A stretch of 64,000 bases of DNA from Xiphias gladius (lineage: Eukaryota; Chordata; Actinopteri; Istiophoriformes; Xiphiidae): the NCBI RefSeq assembly GCF_016859285.1, contig NC_053420.1, positions 26,785,545 through 26,849,544 on the forward strand, in the 5' to 3' direction. Below the pieces are notes generated by a model, which did not search any database, was not told the DNA's origin, and saw only the letters and a list, made by a program, of their open reading frames with translations. Positions 37,071 to 49,400 of this stretch are shown here, one piece after another. The stretch's first letter is position 1. Each line of letters begins with the position of its first letter. A program made the position numbers and the translations under genes.

Positions 37071-39535
37071 AACCTTAAAAAACCCATGATTCGTTTCTAA
37101 GTATAAACTATAAATTCCTCCTCAGTTCAATAAATCCCTTAAATTTTCGGCAAATACACCGAGGACATGACCTCAGCGTTTTCTACAGCCCTGATCAATA
37201 ATGTTGTACATAGCATGCCTCATTTACCAGATAATAACAGGAACTTGTACCTGAGATCTGCGGTTATGTTTGCATGCTTTCTGCCTGTCACAGTGGGGTT
37301 CAGGGGAGGAGTTGAAGAGGCTTCACTGTGGCTGCCGCAAAACACCTTCCTCCCCTCCTCCCAAGCCGAGACAGGATGGGAAGACAGGGAACTGAAGAGC
37401 CTCTTAAACATTTACCACAAAGTGACACTCCAGCACTCACTCTCTCTCTGAAATTGCAAATGACATTACCCTCCAACGCTGATCCTCAAGCAACCTCTCT
37501 TACATTAGCGTTTACTAGGCAGTGTAGTTCCCTGCATGGCACTGACACTGCCAGCCGGGATTAAATTCCAACTCTCACAGAACTGTGAGGCACTGTGAAT
37601 AAAAGCAACTAGCAAATGGCAGCGTGTTACATTACATCCACATCGACGGCAGGAACAGCAGCCGGTGTTTTGCATATTTACTCCCTGAAAATTTCATGTT
37701 TCCATAATTGACTTGGTTTCACAGCTTGCCTCAATGCTCCTGCTGACGCCTTCAACCACTTACAACTGACAAAGATTGCCGCCGCCTCCATATGCTGCAC
37801 TGGATGCAGCTTGGCAATTGCACGAGTCAACATGCATGAGATAAGCACATGTGTGGCTGCTGCCTATAGTTCCCGTGTGCGTGTGTGTGTGTGTATGTGT
37901 GTGTGTGTGCACATCTTTAATGCTGGTGGTGGTGCACCCTCGGACGGAGGGACGATTTTACCTCCGAGCCAGTCAGAGAGGCAGAAAGGAGGGAGGAGCA
38001 GAGGGAGAGAGAGAGGCAGGGAGAAAGGCAGAGAGAGAGAAAATGATGAATTTGGCTCCAGGCAACAGATGCCCAATTAACATATCCCCATAATTAGGAC
38101 GATGTGGAAGGATGAAGATGAAGATGTAAGGGCGCAGCTGTTGTTGTCTGTCTCAAGCAGCGTGGAGCTGCCTGAATATTCATGTGACATTTTTCTGACT
38201 TTTCCGTTTCTTGCTGCACATGACCATGGTGCTACGCTCACCAATTACACAACCCCGGTGATTATGTTCATTAACGATGAAGGGTTCTTATTAGAACAAA
38301 ACTAGAGGGGCCCCCCATGTTGAGCTGCTGAAGCGGGGTTGGACTGTGCAGTGATAACACACATGAGATGTGAGGTCACCAGGACACAGAAAAGGTACGG
38401 GGATACACTGCGCCCTCTCCATAGCTGCATGTTTGTATTTTCTACAGTGTAAATGTTTGAGTCATTGAGAATTCCTCATACAGCAATTTAATGTGTGCAA
38501 ATGTGTGCAAATTTATACCAATGTGCCAGAGTTCAAACATTTGTAATAATGTGTTTAAATGAAATTACGCTCCAGAACAGCGACTGGGATCTTTAGCACG
38601 CACAGGGGGAGACTACTGAAGAATGAAAGGAGCCGACCACAAGCTCCAAATAGCTGTCAGCTCAGCGGATGAGAGCCGAGCAGAGTGCTGCACTCACTCC
38701 TCCGTCTTTGTCAGAAAAACTTCTGCTCCAGTAACTCCATCCGGCGCAGCTATCAGGCTGTTCTTTGTGCCCTCGTGACGCAGCGGCCAGCTACTGAGAG
38801 CCAGCTACTCCAGATCAATTATTCAGATGGCTCTCCTATAAATATCTAGTCTGTTAAAAAGGAGGAGATACCCATCTGAGGGGGCTGGAGAGTGCTTTGG
38901 GCACTAAGCTTAGATCCACAATCTCATGTTAGAGCAAAAGATTACAGTATTTAATCCGTTGCATGACATATGGCTTTTTGAGAGCCCACATTTAAAATTC
39001 AGTACATTTAAGCTATGAAATCTAAGGCTTAAAACAGTAGAGTCATTCCTCAGTTATCTGAGGAAAGCAATAGTGTGTTAATGGTGTGTTCTTCGTCTGA
39101 TGGTGTATTACAAAGAGTTTAGGTTAATAAGAGCACGCAGAACTGCACCAAGCCTCAGACTAGCGGCTCTGTGAGGCCAATCAGGCATAGGTGCTTTGAG
39201 CTAAATGTTATTTAGCATGGTGACGCGATAGGAAAAGTCAAATATAATTTGATTGTTGATAGTTAATGAGTTTGAACAGTTCCATCATTACAAATGAACG
39301 TAGTGCAAAGTATATTCATTTGTAATGATGGAACAGCGGGGTGAAGGATCTGCATAATCCAAGCAGCACAGAGCCACAAACAGGTGACAAATGACAGAGC
39401 AAACCCGAATAAAGGAGCGGAGAAATGCCGATGCCTCCATACAGAGCGCAAGGGGCAAGTGAATGGTTTCATCAGTATGAAAATGATGTGAATCACATGT
39501 ATCTCAATACAACCGAACACCTATGGGAGATTTTG
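37071..39535. other. Intergenic
   Basis: No gene recognised. There is an imperfect GT tract at 37876-37909 and a GA-rich stretch at 37975-38042. 37660-37860 and 38140-38300 are non-repetitive and could be conserved non-coding DNA. A perfect 20-bp hairpin is at 39279-39334. Confidence 0.45.
39279..39334. repeat. Perfect hairpin, 20-bp arms, 16-nt loop
   Basis: GTTCCATCATTACAAATGAA (39279-39298) and its exact reverse complement (39315-39334). It folds into a 56-nt stem-loop, near the size range of short miRNA precursors, but the perfect pairing is more like a MITE or a recent inverted duplication. Confidence 0.9.
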
Positions 39536-39539
39536 GAGT

Positions 39540-40320
39540 GATGTGTTCAGAGCCGTCTTCGGACATTTTGGTGCCTCAGGCGAGACGTTCGCTGGCGCCC
39601 CTGAGGGTACTGACTTTTCCATTTGAGTCGTTTATGACAATCATCATCATTTTAAAATACTTAAAATACTATTATTTTAACTTTATTCAGCTTCTGTTGT
39701 GTCATGCCATCAGCATCACCTGTCAGAATCTCTACATGCACATTAGACCCTGAGATGTATTATCCTGGTTTTAACCATATTCAGGATACGATAGAGAACA
39801 TAACCTGATTGCTCATATCTCTGTATGAATCTAACATTATCAGGCTTCTGTGCATATGTGTCACTTTAATGCCTCTACCTTAAATACAGTCTCTGATATT
39901 TATGTACTGAGGAGCAGACGTTGTTAATATGAAACTCTCACTCATGGCTGTCCTGGCCACATTTTATAATGCAATATTATTTGAATTCTATTCTGTTCTA
40001 TTCAATTCTCGTTCCTTAATTATACCACTTTCAGTGCACACTTTAGGCCCACACCAAGAGAGTCAGCCCCCAGCAGACGGTTCTTCCACAGCCTGTCTGT
40101 AGTCTCCTGTCACTATCAGGTGTGTAGTGCAGTGTGAGCAGTGTTTTCTGTAACAATGGAAGGGGGCGCACTGAGCAGTCAGTGACGGACTGAAGTGGAT
40201 AAAAAATTTTTAAAAAAAAAGTAGGTGGCAATTGCAAAATATTTCTTCCTCCGCTTTGGCGCCCCTCCAGCTGGTGGTGCCCCAGGCAACCGCGTAGGTG
40301 GCCCAGGCCTAAAAGATGCA
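39540..40320. mobile_element. Degraded hAT-like element
   Basis: The left end has agccgtcttcggacattttg, gtgcctcaggcgagacgttc and gctggcgcccctgag; the right end has ggcgcccctccagctggtgg and gccccaggcaaccgcgtagg. This is the pattern of a teleost element whose ends carry gcctcaggcgaccgc-type sequence. The interior is AT-rich and non-coding. Boundaries are approximate. Confidence 0.45.
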
Positions 40321-41585
40321 TTAGACGGTGCGTTCCACCGCCATCATCAAAAGCACCAGATGAAGGAATATCTTTTGGTACAATAAAGTCGATCCCTCTG
40401 GTGGAGTCCCACAGACATCGGAGAATCTATGATGAGATGCGGTAAATGTTCTGGTGGCTAATTAAGACACTTAATGTTGATTTCTCCTTTGTTTTGTGTG
40501 TAAATCTGTAAATTGCAGCCAAGCAAGAGGAGAAAAGGTGCAAAATGAAGTAGGGCAGATTTGTTTTGGGAACCTTGAGGTAAGGAAATCTTTTCCAATT
40601 TTCCTACTTGGAAGGACATCTTGAAGGGAAATTGCATGTCGTATTTTCTGATTGTCGATTTCGTTTTGCAGCATCTCTCCAAGCGTATTTTCTACTTTTT
40701 GGCTTGCTCATATGAAGTCAGTTGTAGTTGTGACATTTCGAGCAGCAGTAGCAGGCAGCAGGAGACAGACAGAAGGTGAAATGGCACTTCCTCTACTGGT
40801 GAGAAAAGGAAAGGCGGGATGACAGGAGTCTCCCACAGACAGAAGCCTCCACTTCCTGATTCACGACACTCTCTGGAGACAGAACTCTGCCCTGCACAGG
40901 CACTCCTCTGAGACGACTTCTAATCATTTAAGACAGACTTGTGGAGTCATTTTTAGAAACAACACTCTAGCATTGTTGTTTTTTCTGGAGATGCTCAAAT
41001 ATTCGCAGCCTTTTGGATTTGTTATGTTCGATGATGAGGCATGGATCTAAACAGTGAGTTTGGGGAGCTTCAAAAATGGTTCTGCATAAACTCATGTGCC
41101 ATCTGACAGCAGCCCTAGTTTAGAGCCAGAGTGCTGTCGACAGACTCATAAGTGGCACATAATGATAATTAACATGCCAATTAGACATCTGCTATGTTTC
41201 CAAGGCTGTCTTGAGAATAAGGTGTTTACAATCAAAAGGAGAGCTGAAATGAGCAAAGAGGTCCACATCACCCCCCTTTAATGGCCAACGTTCAACAGGA
41301 CGCTGGGCACGGGTGGGACTCAGACAGTTGCCTGTGATTGTTTTGTAAGTGGAGGCCCAGGGAGCTTGTCATATCTGATTAAGTGGAGGGAGATGCAGAG
41401 GCCAGATGAGCTGGATGGAGCAGCAAGCACCAGGAGCGACACATTACCACTGGGTGTCACCACTGATCACATCATATCATCGCTCCCCTCCACCCCTGAC
41501 AACTCAATCAATGGCCTAATTGCCTGGGACCAGGGGATGCTGTCACAACAGGTTCCAGCGCTAAGGGAATAGCCGGGATTTATGC
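40321..41585. other. Intergenic, nothing recognised
   Basis: No exon, RNA gene or clear repeat seen. Confidence 0.45.
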
Positions 41586-41588
41586 TGG

Positions 41589-41688
41589 GATCAGCCAAAA
41601 CATTAAAACCACTTACTGGTTTTAATGTTTGGCTGAATGGTGATAAAACATTAAAACATATAAAACATTTATATGGTATAAATATACC

Positions 41689-41729
<41 letters not shown>

Positions 41730-41746
41730 TTACATGATATATATAA

Positions 41747-41801
<55 letters not shown>

Positions 41802-41880
41802 CCATATATATAGACACCATTAAGCCATGTTTTGGCTGAATGGTGGTAACCGGTAAGTGGTTTTGATGTTGTTTATCAGC
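41589..41880. mobile_element. Small MITE with terminal inverted repeats and AT/GA core
   Basis: The left end gatcagccaaaacattaaaa continues with ccacttactggtt. The right end on the - strand is gctgataaacaacatcaaaa, continuing with ccacttaccggtt. These are imperfect inverted repeats of about 33 bp. The first end also folds on itself (arms 41592-41610 and 41618-41635, loop acttact). The interior is (AT)n around 41692-41776 and (GA)n at 41777-41800. It resembles ends of a teleost element starting tgatcagccaaaacattaa. Non-coding. Confidence 0.65.
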
Positions 41881-41928
41881 GTAAATGGTTTATAGCTCAG
41901 AGGCAGGGCTGGAGTTCAGGGGAAACTC

Positions 41929-41946
41929 TTTTTTTTTTTTTTTTTT
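41929..41946 (+). repeat. Poly(T) run
   Basis: 18 consecutive T. It could be the poly(A) tail of a - strand retroposed sequence, but no body is recognised. Confidence 0.9.
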
Positions 41947-42484
41947 ACCAATATTTCAACCACAAGATGGCATAATTGGACTACAAAAAGTAAGACGCTC
42001 CTCACTTTTTTCCTGATGGGTGTTTTTCTTTCTCCTTTTGTTTTATTTGACTTCATGTAGTTTTTACTGCTCTTCATCAGTCCGCGGGGGATGGTGATGA
42101 TATTTTAAAATTCTTTCAGCAAAGTGGTTTAAGTTAAAAAAAACAAAACAAAAAAATAAAACGCAGTGTGTCTAATCTGTGGACTTCAAAAGAGGCTACA
42201 TGTCAACATCATGACTAAAGACCAGTCGCTCTCTCTGTTTTTATAGCGAAACTTAGCATAGTGTTTCGTTAAAGACACTATGCCTGCCAGAACAACACCA
42301 GTGAAGTCTTTTCCACCTTAGTTCTCATGGAATGTTTAATGCATTTCGACCTAAAATGTACTCTGTATGAAACGTGTGGCTTTCTTGAAAAGTGTGCCTG
42401 TGTATTAGAGCAGAGTCCTTATAAAAACCTTTCCATCCCCAGTTCATTCTTCACCTTGGGAGAATAAATGACTAAACTTTCACT

Positions 42485-42660
42485 CTTACATTTTAAGCCA
42501 TCACGGGTGACATGTCCTCAAAGTGCTCAGAAAAATGTGAAATTCAATATCCACATTTCCATGACAACAAGGCCAACTCTGTCTGCTGAGAACGACCGTG
42601 TGATGTGATCAGAAGCTTCAGAACAGCTACTGAGTGGACTTTGTGATTACATCTCCAGTT
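42485..42660 (+). repeat. Dispersed repeat, family B, copy 2
   Basis: Contains atatccacatttccatgaca, gccaactctgtctgctgaga, gatcagaagcttcagaacag and tactgagtggactt, matching the order in 21410-21570. Confidence 0.55.
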
Positions 42661-42919
42661 TTGACAATGTAAAGATTAGATTAAATTTTGCATGGTGTAC
42701 AACTGACCAACGCAATTTTCTAGCCCATAATGCAAATTGTCCTAGATCCCGATAAGCCAACTGATTGGAGATACAAGGTTTTTTTTATCTGATATCAGCG
42801 ATGTGGTTCAGGAGAACTGACTGATCATACGACAGCGCAGGGAATACTGGAATTTTCAATAAAAATTGCCGTCTAAGATTACATACTCAGTCCACACTGC
42901 TGGGGACTGGCCAAATGCA

Positions 42920-42973
<54 letters not shown>

Positions 42974-45015
42974 TACACTGATAACTGTCAGGACAACTTT
43001 ATCGTCCCACAGCTGGTTTAGTTATACTCTGTGGATCTGTTTTTGCCAAAGGTGAACTGACCCAGTTGGCGTCCTGCAGCTTCATTAAATTGTTACAGTT
43101 AATTACATTGCTTAAATATGATTCCAAAGATGTTCACCAATATGGGGTTTATTTCGAAAGTTTTGCCTGTAAATCATTCTGTTTATTCTGGCTTGCTTGT
43201 TGTTGGTAGTACATGGACAATCTGGCTCCGGTTGCAGACTAAACCCAAGTGAACGTGTTTCTTGCTCTCCTGCTGCGCAGGCAAGAAAGAGCCTGGATTT
43301 CCACTGGCTGGCAGTGAAACAGATACATGGTGTTTGACTGATTGAGCTGTTCCTGCGTTTGTCTGCCTCTTTCTTGGAAGCCTGAAAGGCACAGATCTGC
43401 CAACAAAGTCACATTCAAGGACGCCTGCCAGGTATTCTGTCCTAGTATGCATATGTTTATCTGTTTGATAATAGCCAAAAACCAAATACAGACACACACA
43501 CAGACACAAAGCTGAATGTCTAGAAATCCATTTGCCAGATTTCTATTTTTAGGTTTATAAAAAGCTAAATGTGAGCTTGACTGTGGAACTGTGTATGGTC
43601 ATACAGAAAGAAACACAAAACAAATTCATTATGTCTTTTTGTTTCCTCTACAATAGTGGACCAACAGCCGTGGACAGACATGCGTTTTCAGGGATTGCCA
43701 GTCTCTTCTTTAATCAGATTGCTTCCCAGCTATTCAGGGTCATATTGCTCAGCCTCCCTGAAAAAGACTAGGACAAAGAGCCAGGATGGAGACCAATATT
43801 TGAGCCTCAGAGTCAGGAACAATACAGATGTTGTCCTAAAGTCTGAGAAAAGTAGACCAGTTTTTCATCCACTCAGCTAATATCAAAGGAGTTGTTTAAT
43901 ACTGTATATGCTCTGTATGTTGTGAGGGTTAGCTGTTGCAAACCATTCAATCTCTATCCCCTTCACGTTAGAGCTGTGCTGGTTTTTCTGACATTACATG
44001 AAGTATGTTAAGGATTGGTATTAGAACACGACAAGGGTGTGCCTTGTCCCCCTCTGTAAGTTGTGCTGTTAAAGCAGCTTCATCAGACTTGACTGGGATT
44101 TCCAGTATCCATTATAATGGTTTGCATCAGACGGCCAGTAGGTCAGAGTCTGCAAGAAAAGAATAACCTGTTCCATTCAGGTAAGAGGGAAGAAGTTGGC
44201 TTAAGGATATGAATTAGAGTCTTGTTAACATGTAATGGCAAAAGGGATTGTTAGATGCAGTGACCTCACTATTACTGGCATTGTTCCAGACCATAATGGA
44301 AAAAAGAAAAGCCATTAAGCAAAGCTCTTGATTTACCTTTGACCTACTTTCAACTTTGACATAGTAAATGTTCACAAGCTCAGGGTACTGACTGTCTGAA
44401 AGAATGAGACGGAGGAAGCTAATACCTGCCCTGACACCCAGAGATACGTGAGGACCTCGGTGTCCAACTGACGCTCCTCCGTACTTAGACGTACCTCCGG
44501 TGCCTGGTAAGGAGATCCCCGAGGCTGCTTCCTTTGAAGGTTTTCCGGGCAAAACCCGCTGAGAGGAGGAGACACCAGAGCAAGACCCAGGAATTACTGA
44601 AGGGGATACATCTCCCAGGGGCCCTTGGAGCCAGTTGCCCTTTTATCCTGACCCTAGTAATCATGTATGGACAGTCCCAGAGGGCAAATTTGAATGCTGG
44701 GTCAAAAAAATCAGAGATTCCAATAGAATAAAAAAAAAAAAACGCATTAAACACAATGACGGAGAACGTGAAATAAAGTGACTGAATGAAACATTTTTAT
44801 CAAAATGTAAGTGTAATTGAATTAAATCAAATCTACAATGCATCTGCAATACAGTATACCAATCATCATTTTGCTAAAATAAAACGGGGGAGGGAATTCT
44901 CATTTTATTATTGTGTAATATTGTACCAGAGGCTTGACAGGTAATGCAAGGGGCAAAACACTCACCCACCACGGCAGACGGGTGGTTGAAGGTTCAATTC
45001 CTGCCATCTGTTGTG
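42661..45015. other. Intergenic
   Basis: No gene recognised. A (CA)n tract is at 42926-42971. Short ORFs are without recognisable content. Confidence 0.45.
42926..42971. repeat. (CA)n microsatellite
   Basis: 46 bp of CA. Confidence 0.97.
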
Positions 45016-45430
45016 CCACTGGCCGTTTAAAATTTCAACAGTTAAGGGAAGAGTTAGACACTTCAGGGAATATGCTTTTTTGCCCTGTTGCTAGGAGTTG
45101 GGTGAGTAGATCAACATCGATCTCATATCTGTCCGATAAGTATAGAGCTGGAGCCAGGAGGTAATTAGCTTAAAAACTTGAAACAGACAGCCTGCCTTTA
45201 TGAAAAGTTCAAATATCCACCTACCAGCACCTCCAAAGCTCACTGAGGAACACGTGTAAATTTTGTAGGGATTAAACCAACAAGCCATAAGTGTAAAAAT
45301 ACAAGTTGGGGTTTTACTTGGAGTTACGGGCTGGAAATATTCCTTGGCCTGGTGCTGTGTCCTCCTGGAGTCTGCGCTGGTTGCCTAGCAACCTTCACAG
45401 AGACGACAAGACTCCAGGAATTTCTGCTTC
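44935..45430 (+). repeat. SINE-like composite repeat, family E
   Basis: The left part has a tRNA B-box-like ggttcaattcctgcca (44991-45006). It is followed by a body I recognise from many percomorph genomes: cttcagggaatatgctttt, tctgtccgataagtatagag, ggagccaggaggtaattagc, ctaccagcacctccaaagct, caagttggggttttacttgg and gctggttgcctagcaacctt. Whether the tRNA-like head and body belong to one element is uncertain. Non-coding. Confidence 0.6.
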
Positions 45431-48400
45431 TGCTATGTTTCTGTTTGTGCAGGGATAAAACAAATGAGGTACAACTTGTTAATTAGTGAGCTTTGGAAGT
45501 GTTGGACCCGTTTTTTTTTTAATTTAAAAATCCTCCATATTTAACCCAAAACACGAGAGTGGTATTGATCTTCTTAATTATCTCTCAGCGAGAAAGCAAA
45601 TAAGTGTTTTTTTCCAAAATGATTGATAATGACAGTGACACCAGTACAAGGAACTGGACATTCCTAAATTCGGAGGAAAGGGGAAAAACCAACCAGTGGA
45701 CCCCACTGACAGTAAAGCTGACCGGTGTTAGCAATCTGTCAATAGGTTAACAGCCACCGACAGTATAGTATCAGTATCTTTTCGAGCCAAGGAGGTCAAC
45801 TAGACAGACTGAAAGCCTCTGTTGGATATTATAGAGATATTTAACCAAACTAAAGCAAGTGTAAATGTAAAAACATAAAGAATTACAAAGTGACTGTAGA
45901 CCGACGAAACTCACTCAGCAGTATGCTCATGATTGTTGGTTAAGGGCCTATCTGCTGTAGCTGGCTGCCTCCCTGTTTCCAAGGCAGCACAAAGCAGCAG
46001 AGGTGCATAACTGCTTTCACATTCATAGAAATCCTAGCCATTAATTCCCAAGAATGGAGGTGAGTTCCAACGCTGATGAAATGTATGAGAGGAGCAGAGG
46101 CAATTTCTATCTTTGAGCCAACAGACACCCCGTTCACTTCATTCTGTCGGGGCTGGTTGGGGTGCTGTGGTGAGGGGTAGCGAGGTGATGTAGAGAGAGC
46201 GGGCCGATCACTTTTTTGTTTGTTTGTTTGTTTTTGTTTTGTATGTTTTTCTCTTCTTTTCCGCGTTTTTTCTTTACCCTGCATCTCAATCAGACTGTGA
46301 AAACCTCAGTCTGACTGAGGCTGAGACCGAAGAGAGAGGGCGGGCTGTTTGGCTGGTGATGTAAACGAAACTGTGATTCATGCCTGCTGCAAACAAAGCT
46401 GAGCTACAACATTTCCATTCTGCGGACATGTTTGTCTTACCCCCTGAATCTCCTTACAGTGCATCGCAAAAAAATATGTCATACAAGCGTTGGCAAGTTG
46501 GAACGAGAACATAAATGATTCACTGGCTCGCTGACTCTGAGGGGCCCGCGATGCTTCGTGGGCGCTGCAGGAGAGATGCTCAATATACAGCGACGGTCGT
46601 GCCAGTTGGCAGCGGGGCACCGTCGGTTGGCACCGCTCACAGCCCCTGTAGGTAGTGACATCTTCGACAGGATTGTAACATCCCATATGCCCCCAGTCTC
46701 CCACCCCCGCTCCTGAATCCAGACAACCATCCTCACCAGAGCCTGAAATAAGACTGGGGCTCATACATACTGCGCTCTATCTCCTCTCAGTATCTCATTA
46801 TGCTCCCCGCTGCAGAGAAGAGGGGTTTTCACTGCTACACATAAGCCTCGGAAAATAATCAGGCAGTAGCTAAGGCACTTTTCAGTCACACCAGTGCATA
46901 ACAACTACTCACTTGTGAATTAAATGTCACAGCAGAAGCACCTTTATTTTGCCTCCCCTCAGATTTCTAATCCCCCTCCTCCTCCTTCTTCTTCGTCTTG
47001 TGCATCGCCTTCATTATCAGTCGCTGTTAGGAGTGCTGCAGCGGCGCAGTCAGCAGCTGCTGTGTGTACCTCATCGCCTCCGTGAAGATCAGAAGCCTCC
47101 AAATCGCTACTTAGAACCTGTACACAGATAAACATCAGGATGTTATGAGCAACTTCACAGGCACTGACTGGTGAAATCTCTGTAAACCCTCACAAAAAGC
47201 ACCAATTATGTTATCTGTGAGGTGATAATGTTGCACACTCCTCCTGACATGAGGTTTTTTTTTATGAAATGGTCTCCTCGTGTGTCAATCTGCGAACGCT
47301 GCTCCTTCAAACACTCTTAGCAGTTGGTCCATAAACTGTACCGTCTCCTGCATTATTGACTCTTGCACAATGAAGACGTCCCCAAATATCTGCCAGCAAG
47401 ACCGAGCTGACGCCTTAATCCTCCCTGGAAAACCTGGTGTACTGGTGTAGTGACACTTTGCGAGGAGGAAGAAATAAATTTGCAGATTTTGGGGGGAAGT
47501 AAGAGTTTAAATTGACAGCTGTAACAGCAGAGGTGCTGCAAATGTACACTGGCAGCAGAGGTTGGAAAAAGAGGTGAAAGTCGTGCTTTCGTCACTTCAT
47601 TATCTCATCTCTGCCTCAAACACCGAACAGCAAAGCTGCCACACTGTGTTCTTTAGGGCTAAGTAATCTTGTTGATGTGACGGAGTACATTTCGGAGAAA
47701 CAGTTTGACCTCAGAGTGGATTCCTCTTCCTCCACTGTGATATCTGAATTCCAGGGGAAAAAACATTCCTCTGAAGCTCAGGGTCGTCCAAGTGAATGAG
47801 TTCACGTTAGCCTACCTCCAGTTCCCTGGATCGCTCATTAGGAGCTTGGCTGAGCACTCAGAGTTTTGTTTGGATGGCTCCCAAATGGAAACACACTTTT
47901 GGAGTCATGCCAAGCTGTCAGCCTCGTGCATGATTTGCGGCGTGAATGATGTCCGGCTGCTCAGATAGAACGGTCCGCCCGGGCTGTCAGAGGAACAAAC
48001 TTTGCGTCCAAATTAGTGAAGCACTAATCACTCAGAGCAGCTTGTTCTTACTCAAGTAATTAATTCCAATTCGACACAAAAACAACATGTGAACATGAGG
48101 GTTGTCAGATATTTTGTTCACTCTGTCGATGGGTATGAGGATGGGAATAAGGGGGTAGAAAACTCATTGCTTCAGTATCATGATTTTTATGATTACACAT
48201 GCACATTTTCATTATTTAGAAGTAAAGCAACTTGCTAAAAATCTGTAAAATCCCTGTTTATAGGTAAATTTGTATTAATAGCTCATCCTCCTATTTCCCA
48301 AACTTTCTTACCAGTCTGTAGACTTTCGTAGACATCTGTCAGTCCTAGACAGCTAACATGACACATGGAATTCATGGTCAGAAATGGCAGATCGCGGCAG

Positions 48401-48935
48401 TGATAAGGCTAACGGAGACTATACAAAGGTAGCTCTTGCACGTGGTGAGAAACAAACTGCGTGTGCCCCAAACCATCAATGTGCAGCATGGATTAAAAAA
48501 ACACAGAAGCCCTCCTCACACAAGTAGCATTAGCCTGACAAAAGTACTGTCAGTAAAAACAAAGGAACATATGCATGTATGAAAATCATCCTGTTTGCCA
48601 TAAAAATATCTCACTAGATTTATGTCAGATACATTATGTTAGTACAGCCTCATATTAGAAACCTGTAGGTTATACAGGCAAAATTCAACTCATAAGAAAC
48701 AATGTCAATACAGGATTTAACAAGTACCAGTGGTTAGTCACACAGGATCATGAAACGAGACTCTGCACACCTGTTTCCATCTGCAGCCATCGGTCTGCCA
48801 TACTGATCCCATTGATCATGGTGCCTGATACACATCCCCAGCAGTCGTTAAGAGCGTTTTGGCAACACAAGGCTCCATGCAAAACCGACCACCCCATCAT
48901 TAGAATTCAGCGCTCTGACCAGATTACTAGATGCT
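45431..48935. other. Intergenic
   Basis: No gene recognised. 46204-46245 is a (GTTT)n-rich tract. The - strand ORF at 46378-46764 has an acceptor-like TTATTTCAG just inside it, but its peptide is not recognisable. 47900-48075 is a non-repetitive stretch with ccaaattagtgaagcacta and taattaattcc motifs, a candidate regulatory element. Confidence 0.4.
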
Positions 48936-48939
48936 TATA

Positions 48940-49400
48940 ACTAATTCTGCACTCTGAGCTAACAGCTCCACCGTTTTAATGCATGGGCTTACCGGGGCTC
49001 AAGCCCCTTTGTGTGGTTCGTAGTCCCGAAAAAATAAGCCACTGTGATTGGCAGGGTAAAGGTTACTCCATGTCAATCACACGTACGGCGTTGCCTGACC
49101 TTACTGTCCAGTGAATGATTTGCTGTTTTTCAAGTCCTGGCTTGAGTGGAAATTTACTTCTGCCGCGGGGACGTTTGCGAAAGAGAGGAAAGAAAAGAAA
49201 TGTGAAAGTGGAGCTCTAGAACGCAAAAATGAAAGAGACAAAGTGCAGCGGGAGTCACAGCTAGTACAAAAAATCCCCAAGCTGACAGGATATTTCAAAG
49301 CTGCAAACCCGAGACAACCTAAAACTCTCCCGCAGCCGTAGCAGAGCTGGCGAGTGAAACAAGGACATGGATGAGAACTGTCACTACACAATCTGAGTCA
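48940..49400 (+). pseudogene. hAT-type transposase N-terminal remnant
   Basis: 49144-49341 on the + strand reads WKFTSAAGTFAKERKEKK, then a Lys/Glu-rich segment ending KIPKLTGYF. This resembles the start of hAT/ZMYM-like transposase proteins (basic leader, then K-x-P-K-L-T-x-F-F). The flank ccggggctcaagcccctttg also looks like an element of that kind. The frame stops at 49341 and no zinc finger or dimerisation domain follows, so the copy is 3' truncated. Confidence 0.35.

Noticed and set aside
39279..39334. miRNA gene
   Set aside because: The stem is perfectly paired, shorter than usual and lacks typical bulges; kept only as a hairpin.
46378..46764. 128-codon - strand ORF with an acceptor-like TTATTTCAG
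   Set aside because: No recognisable family, no donor in a consistent frame and no partner exons; left as intergenic.
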